Assembly: GCA_905250025.1 (NCBI GenBank)
Contig: CAJNOJ010000130.1
Span: forward strand, 1 to 64,000
Length of the DNA: 64,000 nucleotides
Direction: 5' to 3'
Source: Adineta ricciae
Lineage: Eukaryota; Rotifera; Eurotatoria; Adinetida; Adinetidae
Shown: piece after piece, positions 34,345 to 47,672 of the stretch
Layout of the letters: the number at the start of each line of letters is the position of its first letter
Numbering within the stretch: position 1 is the first letter of the stretch
Notes under the pieces: generated by a model
The model's database searches: none
Told to the model about the DNA's origin: nothing
What the model saw: the letters and a program-made list of their open reading frames with translations, nothing else
Program-made: the position numbers and the translations under genes

Positions 34345-37018
34345 ATGGCTGATCCGATTGATTTCCGTATCAATGATTACATCAAAGAATATCTCGAATC
34401 CAAAGGTTATTCGAATACATCAAATGCATTTGTTCGTGAACGTCAAGATCGAAAAGAGCCAGTCGACAAAACCAAAAGTGAAGCTTTAAATGAAAAAGAA
34501 AAGGAGAGGGAGAAATATGAAAACATCAAGGTATTGTTACAATGTAAACTAAACTATTATGTTTTCCCCTCTTTTCATTAGGAAGCTATGTTAAAACATC
34601 TAGACAATGGTGATCGTGAAGAGTTCTTTCAACTTTGGTCAGAACATATTCCACTCGAAGTTTTCACTAATGATGCATCATCTAAATCCTTGGAATTTTT
34701 AATCTACACACATTTCGCTGTTTATTATCTACGCTCAACTACATCAGATAAAGTTCGTTAGTCTTTGTTTGATTACTGATCATGATTGCAGTGATGTTTG
34801 GCTTTAGGATGAACAAAAAGCTCAAGAAAACATGCAAGTCTTTCGATCATATATTGAATCTATTCGAGATCGATCGATCTCTCAGACGAGTGATCTCTTA
34901 CCATTATTTGCTTTACCATATGTACCAGAACCAGAAAAACACGCAGCGTTTCAAGACTTGTTCTCGGTTTGTTTTTAATTCTTCCATCGTCATAAGCAAA
35001 TCATTGTTTACTATTCGAATAGGATGAATGGCCAACAGAACTGCGTAAGAAAGTCTGGGATTTTCTCGAATGGGTCTTTGTAGGTCGATCATTACCAAGT
35101 CTTGTCGAATTATTACAAAATGGTGAACGTGCGTCACATGTGTTAGTACAACTGAATAGAGAAAATGAAGAATTAAAATATCGAACACGAGAATCCAATC
35201 GACAGCTCAAACATTTGACTACCGATTACTATAATTTAATCAGTAAGTTACATTCAACTATACTTTTTCTCCCATAGTACTTCTTCTAGACATTACAATG
35301 GAACTGGTTGAATCATTACAACAAGCCGTTTTAGGCAAGACAATTGCAAATGATTATATCGACAATGTTTGTGCACGTCTTCTGTTGGCAAGAGCACAAG
35401 AATCGCAAAGGAGTTCAACTACTTCTCCCCGGCCAGGGTATTTGCCTGAATTTATAGTACAAAGCGAATTCTTTAAATGTGCATTTATTTAGAATGGATG
35501 ATGCGTACACCGAAAAGCTCGATTTCGGTAAAATAAAACGAGACTTGGTGAACATTTCTACAAGCGCACGCGAAAAAGCTCTTCTGCTTCAAGCCCTTCG
35601 TTGGAAATTGACAAAAGCGAAATCGGATTTTCAACGTGAAAAAGTTCTCGATTCGTTCATTGGTTGTGACCTTCTTGGCTGTCGTTCCGATACGGAACAA
35701 CGCGCCAGAATTATTCAACAATTATCGTCACCAATTGGCAGCGATGCTTATTACGTGAAAGAAGAATGGGCACGATTGATCAACACACTGGCTTCGTTGA
35801 GAAAAGGGCGAAATTATTTATCTCCTAATGAAGCACTGATCATTTGTATGCAGAAAGCAGCCGTCTCGGAAGCATCCGATACGCTGATTAAACAACATTT
35901 ACTAGCAGCATTGCAAAAGCTCAGTCTCAGGTAAAACAAAATTGAAATTAGATAAACAGACTATGATTGTGTTGAATAGACGATCTGTGCAAACAATTAT
36001 GATCAATCATAATACCATCAAATGGTTATTCCCATTGTTAAATCACACTGATCGTCTGTCGGATTATACTCTAGGTGAACATCTTTTGTATGTGGAATCG
36101 TGGATGATGTAATTGCACTTTTAGAATATGGAGTGGCTTTGTTGATGAATCTATGTTTACGTACAAATGGTCGTAAGAAATGTGTGGAAATAGCCGAACA
36201 GGCAATCAGTGTTCTTTCAGCGTTATTAACGCATCCAAATCAAGAGGTATCTACGTTTTCTCGGTACAATACGTTGATTAAGACAGTTCTATACACCGAT
36301 TTAGACTCGACCTTATGTCAATTCTTCATTGTACTCAATCTTGACTTTGAAATCCATTCGTAAAAAAGCGATGGAATTGGTAAAATAGATTTCAATTGAA
36401 TGATATTAGAGATTCGCTTCTTTTATAGAATCTCGACAGCCGTCTTCGTTCTCTCATTCGCGTTGAAAGAACGAATTCGGAAACAAAAGGTCAATTGGAG
36501 TTCCTCCTCAACCTTCTATTAAAAGGTGGCGATCAGGACGGAAGACAAACATCAGACAACGAACAAGATAATGATGATGTAAACTACTTTGTTCTTCATG
36601 TTAAATTGTTCCAACGAAATTTATTCTTTTCGTTTTGCAGGAAGACCAAGATATCATGGAAGCTGATCTAGATCTTGCTGATAAGTTACGTGCTACTGAT
36701 AGAGAATTAAGTGGAGAGACCTTAATCAAAGAGCACTACATCTCTCAGAAGTCGTCTTTCAATAAAATTCTTCGTCACACGTCAGCAAACGATTCGAAAT
36801 CGAAATCAACAGTCGAACCTGTTCTCCAACGTCCGACCACCCCTGGTCAGTTACGTCAGGCAACAACAACACATGCGATTGATACTCTGGCACAAAGTCT
36901 CGCCCTAGGTGACATGTACAACAGTCAAAGTGATGGCTTCGAAAGTACGATATTTGATAATTCGCCGCGAAAACGACCGTCAGTGAGCGACGAAGCAGGA
37001 ATCTCAAATGATGACTAA
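34345..37018 (+). CDS. ARMC9: LisH domain-containing protein ARMC9
   Basis: Eleven exons: 34345-34530, 34582-34752, 34808-34966, 35023-35242, 35291-35437, 35493-35930, 35980-36074, 36125-36246, 36305-36379, 36429-36578, 36641-37018; about 713 residues. N-terminal LisH (INDYIKEYLESKGYSNTSNAF). Then family marks: LKHLDNGDREEFFQLWSEHI, LEFLIYTHFAVYYLR, LLPLFALPYVPEP, NITMELVESLQQAVLGK. The armadillo-type helical part has KALLLQALRWKLT, ARLINTLASLRKGRNYL, LLAALQKLSLR, LSDYTLEYGVALLMNLCLR and RPYVNSSLYSIL. Each aligns in order with vertebrate ARMC9, a basal-body and ciliary protein linked to Joubert syndrome and Hedgehog signalling. The last two exons are disordered and lineage-specific. Confidence 0.92.
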
Positions 37019-37101
37019 TATTCATGATAACTCCAAATGCAAATCTCATATTTTTCGTGTATTTATTGTATTCATACATCTACCACATATGTGTAAAGCA
37101 T

Positions 37102-39450
37102 TTAAACCATAGCTGATCGAATGACTTCATTGCAAAGCTCTTCACGTACTTGTCGACTGTCGATCCTTTCTTGTCTTTGTTCACGTTGTTGTGCTCGGAG
37201 CTCTAATTGTTTTCTGATATCATTATTTACTCCGCTAAGTTTTTTATTCAAACGGGCAGTGACCTTTTTTAGAAAATAAAAACAGCCAATGACTTTCATT
37301 AGGTGTCTTTTTTCACTTTACTTCGATTTTTTGTGCCAGAGAGATCTCTTGTGGTTGAGTGACGAAGCTGGACACTTTGCCAGGTTTTTTCGCACCAATC
37401 CGCCCAACACGACCTGCTCGATGGATGTAGTCCGACATAAACGATGGAAAATCAAATTGTATCACATGTTCTACCTGGAAAACAAACCAATTGAGAAGCA
37501 AACATGAATAAATCATTCTTACCCAGTACGTATCCACTCCTCGTGAAATGATATCCGTTGCACACATGACATTATTCTCGCCAGTAGAAAACTTTTCCAG
37601 ATTGTTCGCACGTTTCTAGGAATAGTAAATCAGATTGTCTCGAGTGGAAGGAGTTAAATAACTCACTGTGGCAGTCATTTCACTGTGCATCGTAAGAATT
37701 TCAATACGCTGATCACGGAAGAACTGTTGAAGAAATCGAACTGTTTTGGTTTTATTACAGAATATCAAACAGGGATGTTTCTTTTCAATATCATTCTTGA
37801 CCAGCCTTAACAGCAGTTCTGAAAAACAAAACTGACAAATAGATGAAAATAGTGGCAAACTCATCATGACTAACCAAGTTTCTGTTGATTTCCCACTCGG
37901 TAGAATTTTTGTGGAACATGTGGCATGATTCGATGTACAGATGGAGTGGACATTTTATCGATTTGATCAGCCTATTGATAATAGAATCTTTCAAGCGAAA
38001 AAATATTCGTTACATTTGTACATACGCTAATTAAATCTTTAAGACTTTCTTCGGTGGCAGTAGGGATTGTTGCAGAGACAAAAATGAGTTGAACGGCAGG
38101 TGGTGCATTGTGTTCAACATCATTGATTGGTTGCACATCAACCTATTTCGAAAGCATTACGAAAGAAATATTTCTTTTTCGAATGACTTACTTCTAAACG
38201 TCGAATAATCTCGACGACAGCAGGACTGAATGTAATATCGAGAAGAGTATCAGCTTCATCAACAACAACATGCCGAAGATTAGTACCGATTAAACGTCTT
38301 TCAATACCGAAATGTTCATCTATATCAAATGTGAATGTAAAAAAGGTTCGAATAAAGTAAACAGGTACCTTGTCTGAGAAGTCGTAGCAAAACACCGGGC
38401 GTAGCGATGATAAAATCAACTACGCCGAGGGTGAAGTTTAATGGGTCCTTAGAAAAGAAAAATATACGTCTTTCAACTACTTCAAAAGTAATTCTACTTT
38501 GTCAGTGTTAATACCGACTAAACTTTTTGTTCGAATATTCAAGTCATTAAACACTTGTAACATATTCTACAAAAGAAAACATTCGTGTGACTATTTAAAT
38601 AAGTTTCAGGTGCGTCGTACTTCTATTTGAACAACAAGTTCTCGAGTTGGTGCAAGAATAATTGCGAATGGTGCATTTTCTATTGGTACTCCACGATTTG
38701 ATGCTTTGCATCGAAGTAACGATTCAATGAGAGGTACGAGATATGCCAATGTCTTTCCACCACCTACAAATAAAAAACCGAAAACGAGGTTTCAGAGATT
38801 CTTAGCATCATCTTCTTACCGGTTTCCGCTGCTACAATCATATGTCGACCAGTTCTCAATTCTGGGATGACACGTGACTGCGTAGCAGTTGGATTGTGAA
38901 TATTCGCTTTCTGCAGAAGTTCAACCAGCTCAGGCTTACACTCGAGTTGTTCAAATGTTGACACTGTTGCTTGAGACCATGATGGATTTTTAAAATGATG
39001 ATCAATGGTAAAGAAATCTCCTTTCGATAAGCGATGATGCCACGCGTTCGAAGCAACATGTTTCTCGGTCATATGTTTGTATCCTCGACCTGGATAGTGA
39101 TTGAATTCCGAACGTTTACAAGCCACCACTGGTGATTGGGATCGATCCTATGAATATCTTGAAGATAAAAACAATCGAAATAATCACAAGACATACCCCT
39201 GGTGGATCTTCCTCCTGTTCTTTTTTGTAGATTTTCTTTGCTCGCTGTCGTTCAATGTTTTTCACCATGGAATGTGGGACAGTTATTTGATTCGGCGTTT
39301 CGATCGGATTCTTCAAGTCAAAGGTCTAATAAATCGAATAGGAAAATCTCTTCGTTCACTTACAATACGATACGATGCAGATCTAATCAAAACTGATTGA
39401 GTACAATTGAGCGATAGTGTTGTGACTAATCGTCGTGTAGCTATAATCAT
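37102..39450 (-). CDS. DDX28: Mitochondrial DEAD-box RNA helicase DDX28
   Basis: About 13 minus-strand exons: 39450-39364, 39325-39197, 39147-38820, 38763-38621, 38566-38498, 38447-38369, 38319-38192, 38142-38026, 37971-37875, 37818-37667, 37613-37522, 37474-37322, 37263-37102; about 578 residues. The N-terminus (MIIATRRLVTTLSLN) is Arg-rich without acids, like a mitochondrial presequence. Helicase motifs in order: AAETGGGKT (I), APTRELVVQ (Ia), ATPGVLL (Ib), DEADTLLD (II), SAT (III), CLIFCNKTKT (IV), CATDIISRGVD (V), HRAGRVGRIG (VI). The stretch after motif VI (KKPGKVSSFVTQPQEISLAQKIE) fits DDX28 rather than other DEAD-box proteins. DDX28 acts in assembly of the mitochondrial large ribosomal subunit. 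It is convergent with ARMC9 (83 bp between stops), so the 3' UTRs probably overlap. Confidence 0.9.
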
Positions 39451-39513
39451 TATTCGAAAAAGAACAAATCTACAATAACAAATTAATTTTAACAAAAAAA
39501 AAACAACAGTATA

Positions 39514-42500
39514 TCAAATTAACAAAAACAATTCCAATGCATGTTTGCGTAATTTCTCTTCAAGATTTTCCACAATACGTAATTTAACTGTCTTCAATTG
39601 ACCTGTATTATAAACGCGATAGATTTGAAATTCGTGATTTCGATTCGTCAACGAACAACAGTGTTGCAATTCGTTGAATGTTATCGGGATCAATTGACGG
39701 TTACTACTTAAAGTACTTTTCACTTCGATATAAATCACCCAATCGAATTTGAGACTTCTCAGTATGAAATCATAAGGTTTGCCTTGTTCGAAATTTTGAT
39801 TTAACCAAATGATATCTATCTCATTCGATTGAATTTTATCCTGATATTTACTACGAAGATATTCGTTGACCCATTGCTCACCTAAACGCATTCATTCGAT
39901 GAATGTCAATCTAAAGAAAGATTAGCTTACCCCAACGACCAATTTCTTCTAAGGATGCTTGGTCGGAACCTATGGCTGAATTGCGATTGTGAAGAACTTG
40001 ATGAGTTAAGTCCTTGATATCGAACTTCTTGGAATGTTGCTCAACATTTTCAAACGGTGTGTCGGTTATTGAAGGAAGGTTACCAGACTGTATACGATCA
40101 AATCGAGAGATGATATCGGGCTGATGAGATTCGTGTTTTGCATCAGTAGTCATCTTCTGCGCTTCTTCTCGCTTCTTTCGTTTGAACGCATGATATTGTT
40201 CTTGGCTTTGTGCTACATTTTCTAGCAATGTTCGAACTTTATTTTCATCTAAATACAACTGCAAGGTGTTTTCGGTGGTATTTTAAAAAGTGATTTACCG
40301 ATTTTCGGTGGTTCGATGGATTTTATTTGTGTCGATGGCGTCGATGAGATTTGCCAGGGCATATCCTCAATATCATCAGAGTATAAATCAAAATGTTGAT
40401 ATTTTGCAAACATTTCTAAATTATCCTCATCTTCGTTGTAGAGCAAACACATAAAATTGCCCAACGCACGGATTAACTCTCGATTATGACTGGGTAGAAA
40501 TATTTGTGCAAAAGAATGAAATATATCGCGATAAGATTTCGAATGTTCAGTCCATTGCCGATGAACATAGAAGATCAGTTCGCTCTTATCAAAATACGAT
40601 TTCTGCTGTTGAACGATACAAACTGATGGATCGGATTTCATTCGATAGGTTAATTGAAGATTATCAATTATACCAAACCGAAGGTTTTCAAGAACCGATG
40701 AGAGTTGGATAGATTTTGTCCATTGATATGCTTCGGCAAATTCAGGACGAGATTTCATGTATAGTTGTATATAACGAATCATCGGGGCAAGTAGATTTTG
40801 AACGAAAACTCCACTCGATTGATTCTCAATTGTACATTCAATGATTATCGCCGATGAGAGAGATTTTATATCGCACATGTTGAAAAACGTCAGCACTAAA
40901 ACAATGTATTTGTGAAAAATCTGACATATTTGATCGACAAACCGTGATCTGAAGGTGCGTAAATGAAAGGAATGTTGGTAACTTGAGAAAATTGTTGAGC
41001 GATATCGTCATTGTCAGAAATGAGAGGATTATCATTAATCGAAACCCAACGATGATCAGTCGTTGGAAATATTCGTTTAACTAAATGAATAAGATTGCAT
41101 TGATGAACATAGAAAAAAGTCTTACATTGTAAATACGGCTTGTCGATTGGAGTATCTGACTGTTTAAACCATTTTCCAAGCATTTTAAAGACGAGAAATG
41201 CATCCTGTATAGTTTCTTCTGTTGTTGTATTTGTCGCAATATGAACTACAATGAAATATCGTATAGAGATTTCACTTTAAAACAGATATATTTAATATAC
41301 CTAGCAGATTGATGTATTCATCGATAGTTGGGTGTAACGGTACACCGAAAGTATCAACGAAGATCGATTTTTGTTCAGTATAATAAGGCTCGAGTATGCA
41401 GCGATGATTTGATTGTGATGCAGTGTACTTCGTGAATAGATTCGTTGAATCGTACCAACAAACGTCCGAGAGACCAACGAATTTTCCTCGACCAGGATCG
41501 ATTGGAACAAAGAAAATCGAATTCTGCTGAATTAACTCCCGTATTTCGTTTATCTTCGCGTTTTCATATATGTATTTGTAAACATATTGCATATGCGATA
41601 GCGAAGTGAAGAAAATCGAGCTTTGGCACCATTGTATTAACATTGAAATCACATCCGAGGATGTTACATGGTGAATAAGACCAATCTCCGTCGAAAACGT
41701 TGAATTCGGATCGATCTCGACATTGACATACGGAACATGTTGTCCGAAAAGTTGATAGATCTGTTTGCTTTTTATGTAAGCATCTTTCGGTTTCGATAAA
41801 TTCACCACCTTCTTTATTTCCGTTTCATCAGTTGCTTCATTGTATGAATAATCATGCTGAGTGGTTGGTAGCCATATCGAATCCTTCAAATGTTGAGCAA
41901 ACTCCTCATTTCCTGTCGTCGTTGTCCAAGTTTCTTGTAATGCAAGGAAAAGCCGTTTATTCAATGAAATAGACTGCGTGCGGATTAACGAATCGAACTG
42001 TTCATAAGTCCATGCATTCATCGGTAAGAGAAAATCCGAAACACCCAAGTCTGCAAAGAATTTACGTAGGTTCTTCCGATCAGTCGATGATGAAATATGT
42101 TGAATATAATCATCACTGAGTAACGTCCAATTGTACGCATGAAAATCTTTCGGTAAATCATAAGGATTTCCATACGCTACTGGAAAATGTATTGAAGTTT
42201 GATTCGGTTGCTTAAAATGATGGTTCGTCAATAGCGGAATAATCGATTTCAATCGAGACATGTCGAGAAAATACTTCTATACAAAGGACACAATCATACA
42301 GATACGAAAAATGATCAGATTATGTCTCACCTGTTTTGACCAAAGATCGAAAATGTAAATGGTGTAGCTAACGAGAATGTCTTGTGACTTCTCTTTCCAT
42401 ATCTGTTCATTCTCAAATATGGGAAAGATGTGTTGTTCGCAGATGATTCGATGGCTTAAGCGTTGAATACCAAGTCTTTCCAGTAGAGTTTGAATTTGCA

Positions 42501-45500
42501 TTCTTTCGATAGAATTTTCATCGTAATTCATCCATAATCCATCATCAATAATCAACAAATCATTTTCTATCGATGACGATAAATGAAGGTTTGTTAATGG
42601 AAAGAAAATCGGTTGAGTTAACTGATTTAATGCGATGAATTCTTGTCGATTTTTGATTGGAAAAATCTTCAGCGTTTGAATATGTTTTAGAACATTCTGT
42701 TCATCGTGAAGAGAAAGTTCATTCAAGCATCGATATAAGCATAAGAACCATTTCGAGAGAATCGATTTATTTTCATAAGTTATTTCTTTAGCCAACATTT
42801 GCTTCAGCACATCGATTAATTCCTGGTGAGTTAATCGTTGAACACCTAATTCGCATAATTGTTTTTCATGTTGAGAAAATTCGTCTTTTAGATAGTACAA
42901 ATTCAAATGATGGTAGAGAAGTTCAGGTGTGAGCAGATCTTTAATAGTTGAATCATGAACGAGTACACATTCGTGTGGCATGTGAAGATTAGGTTCACTG
43001 ATAACCGGAAGAAACCGACGAGAACGTAAGGAATGAAGGATCGTTCGGCAAACTGGTCTGAATATATTGTTGTTATAGATTGATACTTCATCAGGAAGAA
43101 AACAGAGAAAAAAATGAAGAGGATCGATTGGTAAAGACGATCGTTCTGCCTGAAAGATATCGAGTGATGATAAAAATAGAGACGGAATTTCGTTGAGAAG
43201 ATATTGATTCCAGATGCTATCACTTAGGATATCCTGGCGTGAGGATGGAACCTAATTTCAAAAAAGTTCAAAATAGAATTGTGAAGAAGTATGGTTTTAC
43301 TTCGAAGTCTGCTTGAATAATGAATGTGAAACCGAACTAGAAGATTTTAGATAGATATGGTAATTGTGGAATGGTTGACTTACTGTTCGTAGTGGTAAAT
43401 AGGCGTAAACATCCTGTTTGGTTAGTTTGAACTGTTCGTTGGATCGAATTTCGTGTAGAGGAAAAGCTAATGCAATTTCGGTTGATTCGATCAGAGTCTC
43501 AAGATTTGTTTGGATTTCATTTGGAATTGGTAGTTGTTTCTTAATGACAAACCATTTTTCGATGGTCTGTTCACAATGTATCTCGATAATTTTTGTTCCT
43601 GGAAGATCAATTCGCTCGTAAATATGCTTCGAATGTGTCAGACGATTGTCGATTGTGATTGAACGAAGACGATTTAAGAAGAGTAACAATGACGGATGAA
43701 TATCATGAAAACTTTCAGTTAATGAACGAGATTTATGTTTCTGCATTTCAGTTTCAGACTTCAATGGTAAACATATTCGAGTCGACCAATTCAGGTAATC
43801 ATTGTCTCGATTTTCATCATTTATCCAGTTAGGTAAGATATATCCAATAGGTCCATTATGAGCATCGAAACATATTTGATAACCATTCGAATAGATTTCC
43901 GGACGATCACTATTGAAGCGCAAACATGACGTTTTATTTCCGACGAGAAAAATATCAACTTACCAAATTGTGAAGACTGATTTAAATCCAATACCTTTCT
44001 GTCCAATATAACCCTGTTGATGTTTACCCTTCGTTGACTTGCCAATATCACACAAAGCTTGAATATTATGTTCTTGAAAACCAGTTTCGTTGTTATAGAT
44101 ATTGATTGAAGTTGAATCAATGACAAAGATAAGACTTGGCTTCGTAATATATCGATTATCGTCTGCATTTTGAATTAATTCAAGGACAAAGTGCATGTCA
44201 GTATTGTACAATTCCTTGGAAAGACGTTCCAATGATCGACCGACGAGTAATTTCAGTTGCTCAGTTAAATGTTGACTTTCAAGGCAAAGGTTTAAACCAA
44301 TACCGAACTTCTCCCGACGGATTCTTTCAACCACTTCGTACGGATCATTTGTCGAACACATCCTCTCCATCTTCACATCAATTGGCAGCTTGCTAGTGAT
44401 CGGAGTTGGTAGAATTGCTCGTTGTTCTTTCTTTGAAATTGAAAGCACTGATTTCGTTGATAGCTTGTCGACTGACCACTCAGTGTACCCTAAGTATTGT
44501 CCTAGTTGAGTGAATCGGCTGACCATATCCGAATGCTGTTTGTCGAGTATTTTCCAAAAAGTGTCACGCATTTTTATCTGACTGCCTTCGAGTTTAACCA
44601 AAGGCTCGAGAAAGATTCGTTGGATGACGGATGAGAGAAGAAGATATGGAATTCGGAGGAAGACATGAGCGAGAAAATGGTACAGCTGATCGTCGAGTGA
44701 TGTGCTGGAGAAGAATGTATGCATGATATTCGCAAGGAGGGATAATGGAGCATTTTGCAGGGAACCATATTGCACGAGGATTGAAACCAAATGGCCAGAA
44801 GTGAGAACTGTATCGTAATTATACAAAGATTCTTTGAATGAATCAAGAGTCGAGTTCGGATATAGTTTGAGAAACGTCACATGATCGATTTCAAGGTAGG
44901 GAAGTGAATGTCGAGTAAGAAACGATTTCAATTTGCCTAGACTCGGACGAAAATGGAAGTTCCATTGAGTATCACTGTGGATATTCGCAAGCAACGGACA
45001 TCGCTTAATATCTTGTAAAGCTTGTTTTTCAAGATCTAAATCTACACATAAGTCTTGAACATGAAATTATTTAGCATACCTTGTATATTTAAATTAGATT
45101 TTTGTTTTATGAGAGGCAGTTCATCTAACATCGTGCATTCATAATGAACAAACGTTCTTTTGATTGATTGTTGTTGTTTGATGGTACTGAGTACTGAGTG
45201 AAATGATCCATATCCAAGTTGTTCGAATGTTTCGATGTGAAAATGATAACAAATCATCTGTTGTAAACATTGTTCGTTGATTAATCGATCATTTGTATGA
45301 AGAATGAATTGTTCGATTTCTTCCAAAGGGACTAGAACTGCTGGTTTGATTCCATTCGATTGTATTGACGAGAAATTGAATTGAAATTCCGCAGGAAAAA
45401 GTAACTGTTCATTTTGTTGGACGAAATTCATAAACGAACCGTAGCCTAAGTCTTGAAATATCGTCACTTGAAATCGTTCACATAAGCGCTGTTCAATACG

Positions 45501-47499
45501 GGATAATAAAGTGAATGAAAGGGATTTCAATGAGCTCATCTGTTCTTTCAGTTCGCGAATAATTTCATGTTCACTTGGTTGATTTTTCGCCGATTTGGGT
45601 AATTCAGCTTTCGAAGATGGCGTAGTAGCTTCTGGCTCACTGTCAGATGAACTGAAATAGATTTTCTTGGCTACAGCGTGATCAGTTCTTCTCAGCGATC
45701 GAATATTGGAATCGGGCAATGTGAGATTTCCACGGCAGATAGCGATTTGAAATATATTCCTTAACATGGAATCTTTGGTAATGATTTGTAATGCATCGGA
45801 AACTTTTCGAAATGCAACAAAGTCTAAAGACAAAGAGTATTCGAAACAGATGAACGATATCGAAAACGAATTTCGTTTACTTTGACATAAATCTCGGCAG
45901 ATCTCCACCATATCATTGATTATATCAATCGGATCCATCGATGCATAAGTCTGCCGTTGTTGGTTCTCATCGTCAATCAGTTTACCTTGAATGGTATGAA
46001 GAATTTTCTGAACTTCTTCTTGTGCAAGTTTAGCTAAGGTTTGATTGAGTTCAGTTCGAGCGATTTCCATTATTTTTCGTTGATTTGCTTGCATCGCTTT
46101 GATACACTAGCAAACAGAATTCGACAAGGAAAAACCAAATCAACATTACTTACATTTCGAGCGAGATAGACACTCTTTATTCGAATTCCCAGCTGATAAA
46201 TATTCTTCACATTCACTTGTTCAGCCGTAAATTTCAAAAAATTGGATAAATTCAACTCATTCTCTGTTTTCCACGCGCCTTCTTTCGTCATATATTGATC
46301 GAGATATTTCAATATATCTGAACTCTTCAAGTCTTTCTTCACCGAATCATAACAAACAGCCCGTAGACAAAATAGTTCCTCGATTTTTGGCTGTTTCTCA
46401 ATCGGACCCATTAATAATTCACAGTAATCCTTCTTAGAAAACAGACGAGCTAAATCACTCTCTAATTCACTGATGGTACCCATCGTTGACCAATACGTGT
46501 AAGCATCAATGTACATATTGATTTTGTTTTGAGTACGAATTAGATTATCAACACAAGCAATTTGATCAGCACGTCGAATGCCTAGATTACCGAGATCTTG
46601 TACACGAAAGAAACTAATGATACGCCAGATGACATCATTCCATCGAACTAGTTGTCCTTCATCATGTAGTTGAACGATTGATTTGGCGGCGATTTCATTT
46701 ACATACTAGCAAGAAGAAAATCATAGTAGTGAAGGTGAACCGTCGAATGAAGCACGATGTTTACTTGTAAAGGGACTCGTTCAGTGATCTGATTCGTTTG
46801 AGCAGTGAATGGAATGTTACTTGGTGTTGAAGAAAACGGTGTACGTAGTGAGAATTCTAACGGGTCTGTATTGGTACCTGAATCATATGTAGTTTTGTTT
46901 GGAATGGATTTCTTCTGGGTTGTTGCTGGAGGAGGAGCCGGAGTGTGTGGTTCTGGGTCGTCTGAATCGGAGCTACTTGAAGAAGGAAACATAATTCGAC
47001 TACGTTTGACGTCAGATGATATTGGCACTAGAGGAAATGAATATGAAAGATTCAATAATCGAACTTTCTTTTCATACACTTCTTCATGGACGATGATGAC
47101 GATGATTGTTCAAGTTCTCGTTTGTTGTTTCGTAGTGATTCAGTCCGAGATCCGTACTGATCAATTAGCTGGCTTAGTTTTTTTACATAAGCTTGCCATG
47201 GTGCACAATCAAGTTCGAGTTGATGTTTCAATTGGTTGATTTGTTTGTCATAATCAGCTTTTGTCAGTGCTCCAGTACGCAGAGAATGGTCGAGTTTATT
47301 CTGTTGAGATGTGAATGTCAATCTGGTGGTTTTAATCGCAGTCTCAGCAAAGTTTAATCCGTCTTTAGCTGCTGTACACTGGTGATCATTGCGAAGAGAC
47401 GTTTGTTTTACTCTAGATTAAATATGATAAACTTGAAATTGACGTTTAAGAATATTCTTACAGATCAGAAACTGTGGATAAACCAACATGACCTGTCAT
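39514..47499 (-). CDS. Giant NO VEIN/sacsin-type ATPase with C-terminal DUF3883 nuclease-like domain
   Basis: About 16 minus-strand exons: 47499-47462, 47412-47078, 47037-46765, 46705-46154, 46106-45881, 45823-45080, 45041-43964, 43909-43384, 43336-43301, 43251-42331, 42276-41301, 41245-41126, 41080-40943, 40895-40299, 40248-39931, 39891-39514; about 2,420 residues. Order: N-terminal helical and Ser/Asp-rich part; two similar winged-helix-like repeats (FQDLGYGSFMNFV and FEQLGYGSFHSVL, LOTUS-like); GHKL/Hsp90-type ATPase of the sacsin/NOV class (ELIQNADDNRY, N box; GYIGQKGIGFKSVF, G box) near residue 1,100; long helical middle; C-terminal DUF3883/NOV_C (IGRWGEQWVNEYL ... GKPYDFIL ... VIYIEVKST). 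PYD and E-V-K fit a PD-(D/E)xK nuclease fold. The molecular role is unknown; plant NO VEIN acts in development. An upstream exon before the chosen ATG is possible. Confidence 0.8.
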
Positions 47500-47672
47500 A
47501 GTGACGTATTCTGTTGGCAAAAAGCGATATAAACCTAAAATATTGAAGTTTTTGAGTTCGATTGAGAAAAATTGTACGAAAAAGATAAGAATAATTCGAC
47601 TGGCTAGATATCGATTGAATCATTTTTATTCATAGAGGTCGTTCGATATAAGAATTTACAGTGCTTTTCTGT

